Source: an uncultured Eubacterium sp.
Lineage (GTDB): Bacteria > Bacillota > Clostridia > Lachnospirales > Lachnospiraceae
Length of the DNA stretch: 64,000 nt
Assembly (NCBI GenBank): GCA_945939115.1
Contig: CAMEVC010000010.1
Coordinates: 16,697 to 80,696 of the forward strand
Reading direction: 5' to 3'
Shown: in pieces, positions 63,082-64,000 of the stretch
Position numbering within the stretch: the stretch's first letter is position 1
Layout: the number at the start of each line of letters is the position of its first letter
The notes under the pieces: model-generated
Seen by the model: the letters and a program-made list of their open reading frames with translations, nothing else
What the model was told of the DNA's origin: nothing
Database searches by the model: none
Program-made: the position numbers and the translations under genes

Positions 63082-63549
63082 ATGAGAGTTTTGGAAGGAA
63101 AGTTAGTAGACAGCAGTATTAAGGTAGGAATTGTAGCAGCGAGATTTAATGAATTCATTGTGTCAAAGCTTGTTGCAGGTGCAAAGGATGGGCTTGTGCG
63201 TCACAATGTGTCTGAGGAGAACATTGATCTGGCATGGGTACCGGGTGCATTTGAAATACCGCTCATAGCGTCTAAGATGGCTAAAAGCGGGAAATATGAT
63301 GCTGTTATCTGCCTTGGTGCGGTTATCAGAGGAGCTACCAGCCACTACGATTACGTGTGCAGCGAGGTTTCAAAGGGTATTGCAAATGTATCGCTTGCAA
63401 GTGATATTCCAGTGATGTTTGGAGTTCTCACAACAGACACAATAGAGCAGGCAATCGAGCGCGCCGGCACGAAGGCAGGTAATAAAGGATTTGAGTGTGC
63501 TGAGGGTGCAATTGAGATGGTTAATCTTATAAGAGAGATTGAGAAGTAA
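63082..63549 (+). CDS. ribH: 6,7-dimethyl-8-ribityllumazine synthase
   Basis: The 155-residue enzyme condenses the two precursors to lumazine. Motifs are [35 protein letters not shown] with the catalytic histidine, and [17 protein letters not shown] with GNKG. It closes the rib operon and has AAAAAGGAG before the ATG. Confidence 0.97.
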   Translation: MRVLEGKLVDSSIKVGIVAARFNEFIVSKLVAGAKDGLVRHNVSEENIDLAWVPGAFEIPLIASKMAKSGKYDAVICLGAVIRGATSHYDYVCSEVSKGIANVSLASDIPVMFGVLTTDTIEQAIERAGTKAGNKGFECAEGAIEMVNLIREIEK

Positions 63550-63574
63550 TAGAATTATCTGTATATATGAAAAT

Positions 63575-63623
63575 AGCAGGGCTGAGGATGCGTGTTAAAG
63601 AGTATTCTCAGCCCTGCTTTTTT
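63575..63623 (+). terminator. Terminator of the rib operon
   Basis: AGCAGGGCTGAG (63575-63586) pairs with CTCAGCCCTGCT (63607-63618), followed by T residues. Confidence 0.93.
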
Positions 63624-63817
63624 ATGAAAAGGTAGATAATTTTAATCCAATTATGTCTCTAAACTGACAAATTGTTCCATTTTTAAAATAGAGTGCTTGA
63701 GATAGGATATTATTACTTTATTAAATGATTTGATAAAGGAGGTGAATTATCTTATTGTAAAGACGAGTATGGTAACAATTAAATAGTATTTTAAAAAAGA
63801 TAGCATAGGAGGTTTTT
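63624..63817. other. AT-rich leader before the orphan small gene
   Basis: No gene is seen here. A perfect anti-16S match, AAAGGAGGTGA at 63736-63746, is followed by no start codon at a usual distance except a TTG directly followed by TAA. An ATG at 63769 gives only five codons. Confidence 0.4.
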
Positions 63818-63949
63818 ATGGGAAAAGTTCTAATTATAAAAAATAATAATAGTGATGAAAGAATAAGTAGATTTGCCAAAGAGAGTTATGAAAAAAAAGA
63901 AAAACGTTATTATAATTCATTGGACGGTACAGTTAATGAAGAAAAATGA
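63818..63949 (+). CDS. Small orphan protein, 43 residues
   Basis: AGGAGG lies 6 bases before an ATG that opens 43 codons: MGKVLIIKNNNSDERISRFA, then a very polar lysine- and glutamate-rich end containing ESYEKKEKRYYN. No signal peptide, leader motif or known family is recognised. It stands alone after the rib terminator at the window edge. It may be a small regulator, a peptide precursor for genes beyond the window, or a gene remnant. Confidence 0.5.
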   Translation: MGKVLIIKNNNSDERISRFAKESYEKKEKRYYNSLDGTVNEEK

Positions 63950-64000
63950 ATAATCCGGGTTCTGTGTCCCCGCTGTCCGGACTTAGGAAACCGCACATCC

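Noticed and set aside
1..64000. CRISPR arrays, rRNA and tRNA genes, prophage modules
   Set aside because: No regularly spaced direct repeats, no conserved rRNA blocks, no tRNA-like GGTTCGAATC arms and no phage structural genes were seen on either strand.

Overview
The window looks like chromosome of a low-GC Gram-positive gut anaerobe of the Lachnospiraceae. The evidence is the codon and base use, strong AGGAGG-type ribosome sites, sortase-anchored pectate lyases, Rpn-type nuclease genes, a SufCBDSU operon and a KtrAB potassium system. Two large PL9-type pectate lyases point to a pectin degrader such as Lachnospira (Eubacterium) eligens or a close relative. The species is inferred, not proven. 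No rRNA, tRNA, CRISPR array or phage module was found.

Layout. 1-1388: end of a Ktr/Trk potassium channel gene and its RCK regulator. 1385-3522: leftward pair of a large HTH protein and a TetR regulator. 3795-9438: rightward lipid cassette of two PlsC-like acyltransferases, an acyl-activating ligase, a private acyl carrier protein, a patatin lipase, a flavodoxin-fold oxidoreductase and an SGNH hydrolase. 9501-13527: CpsB/C/D exopolysaccharide control genes and a separately promoted initiating sugar transferase. 13630-15400: Rpn-family genes and gene debris. 15475-25551: two giant secreted wall-anchored PL9 pectate lyases with a shared promoter motif, an internal 381-bp duplication and two identical 36-bp hairpins. 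25569-32197: DUF4012 membrane protein, ABC-F ATPase, amino-acid permease, metallophosphoesterase and a shortened Rpn gene. 32377-36712: four-gene FAD/iron-sulfur dehydrogenase with an AraC regulator. 36830-42338: adenosine deaminase-like enzyme, FabD, a phosphodiester glycosidase-like protein, an unknown anchored protein and a PTS IIC-like membrane protein. 42345-43529: a NiCo riboswitch controlling a cation efflux gene. 43700-48026: PII-like gene remnant, glycerol kinase, and an EAL protein with C-terminal sensor-like repeats. 48069-53062: sufCBDSU. 53136-59632: DUF3737 protein, PatB-type lyase, ThrH, small alarmone synthetase, split ThrE exporter, rhomboid protease and a small membrane protein with a frame problem. 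59668-63549: FMN riboswitch and ribD-ribE-ribBA-ribH. The last 450 bases hold a terminator and a 43-codon orphan gene.

How it fits together. The pectate lyases would cut polygalacturonate at the cell surface. The cps and lipid cassettes would shape the envelope. The riboswitches tie metal efflux and riboflavin synthesis to their ligands. The best candidates for undescribed biology are the TetR-controlled acyl-carrier lipid cassette with a palindrome over its promoter, the TTGCACAA motif shared by both pectate lyase promoters, and the uncharacterised structured RNA candidate at 59252-59331. All functional calls come from reading motifs; no database search was possible.
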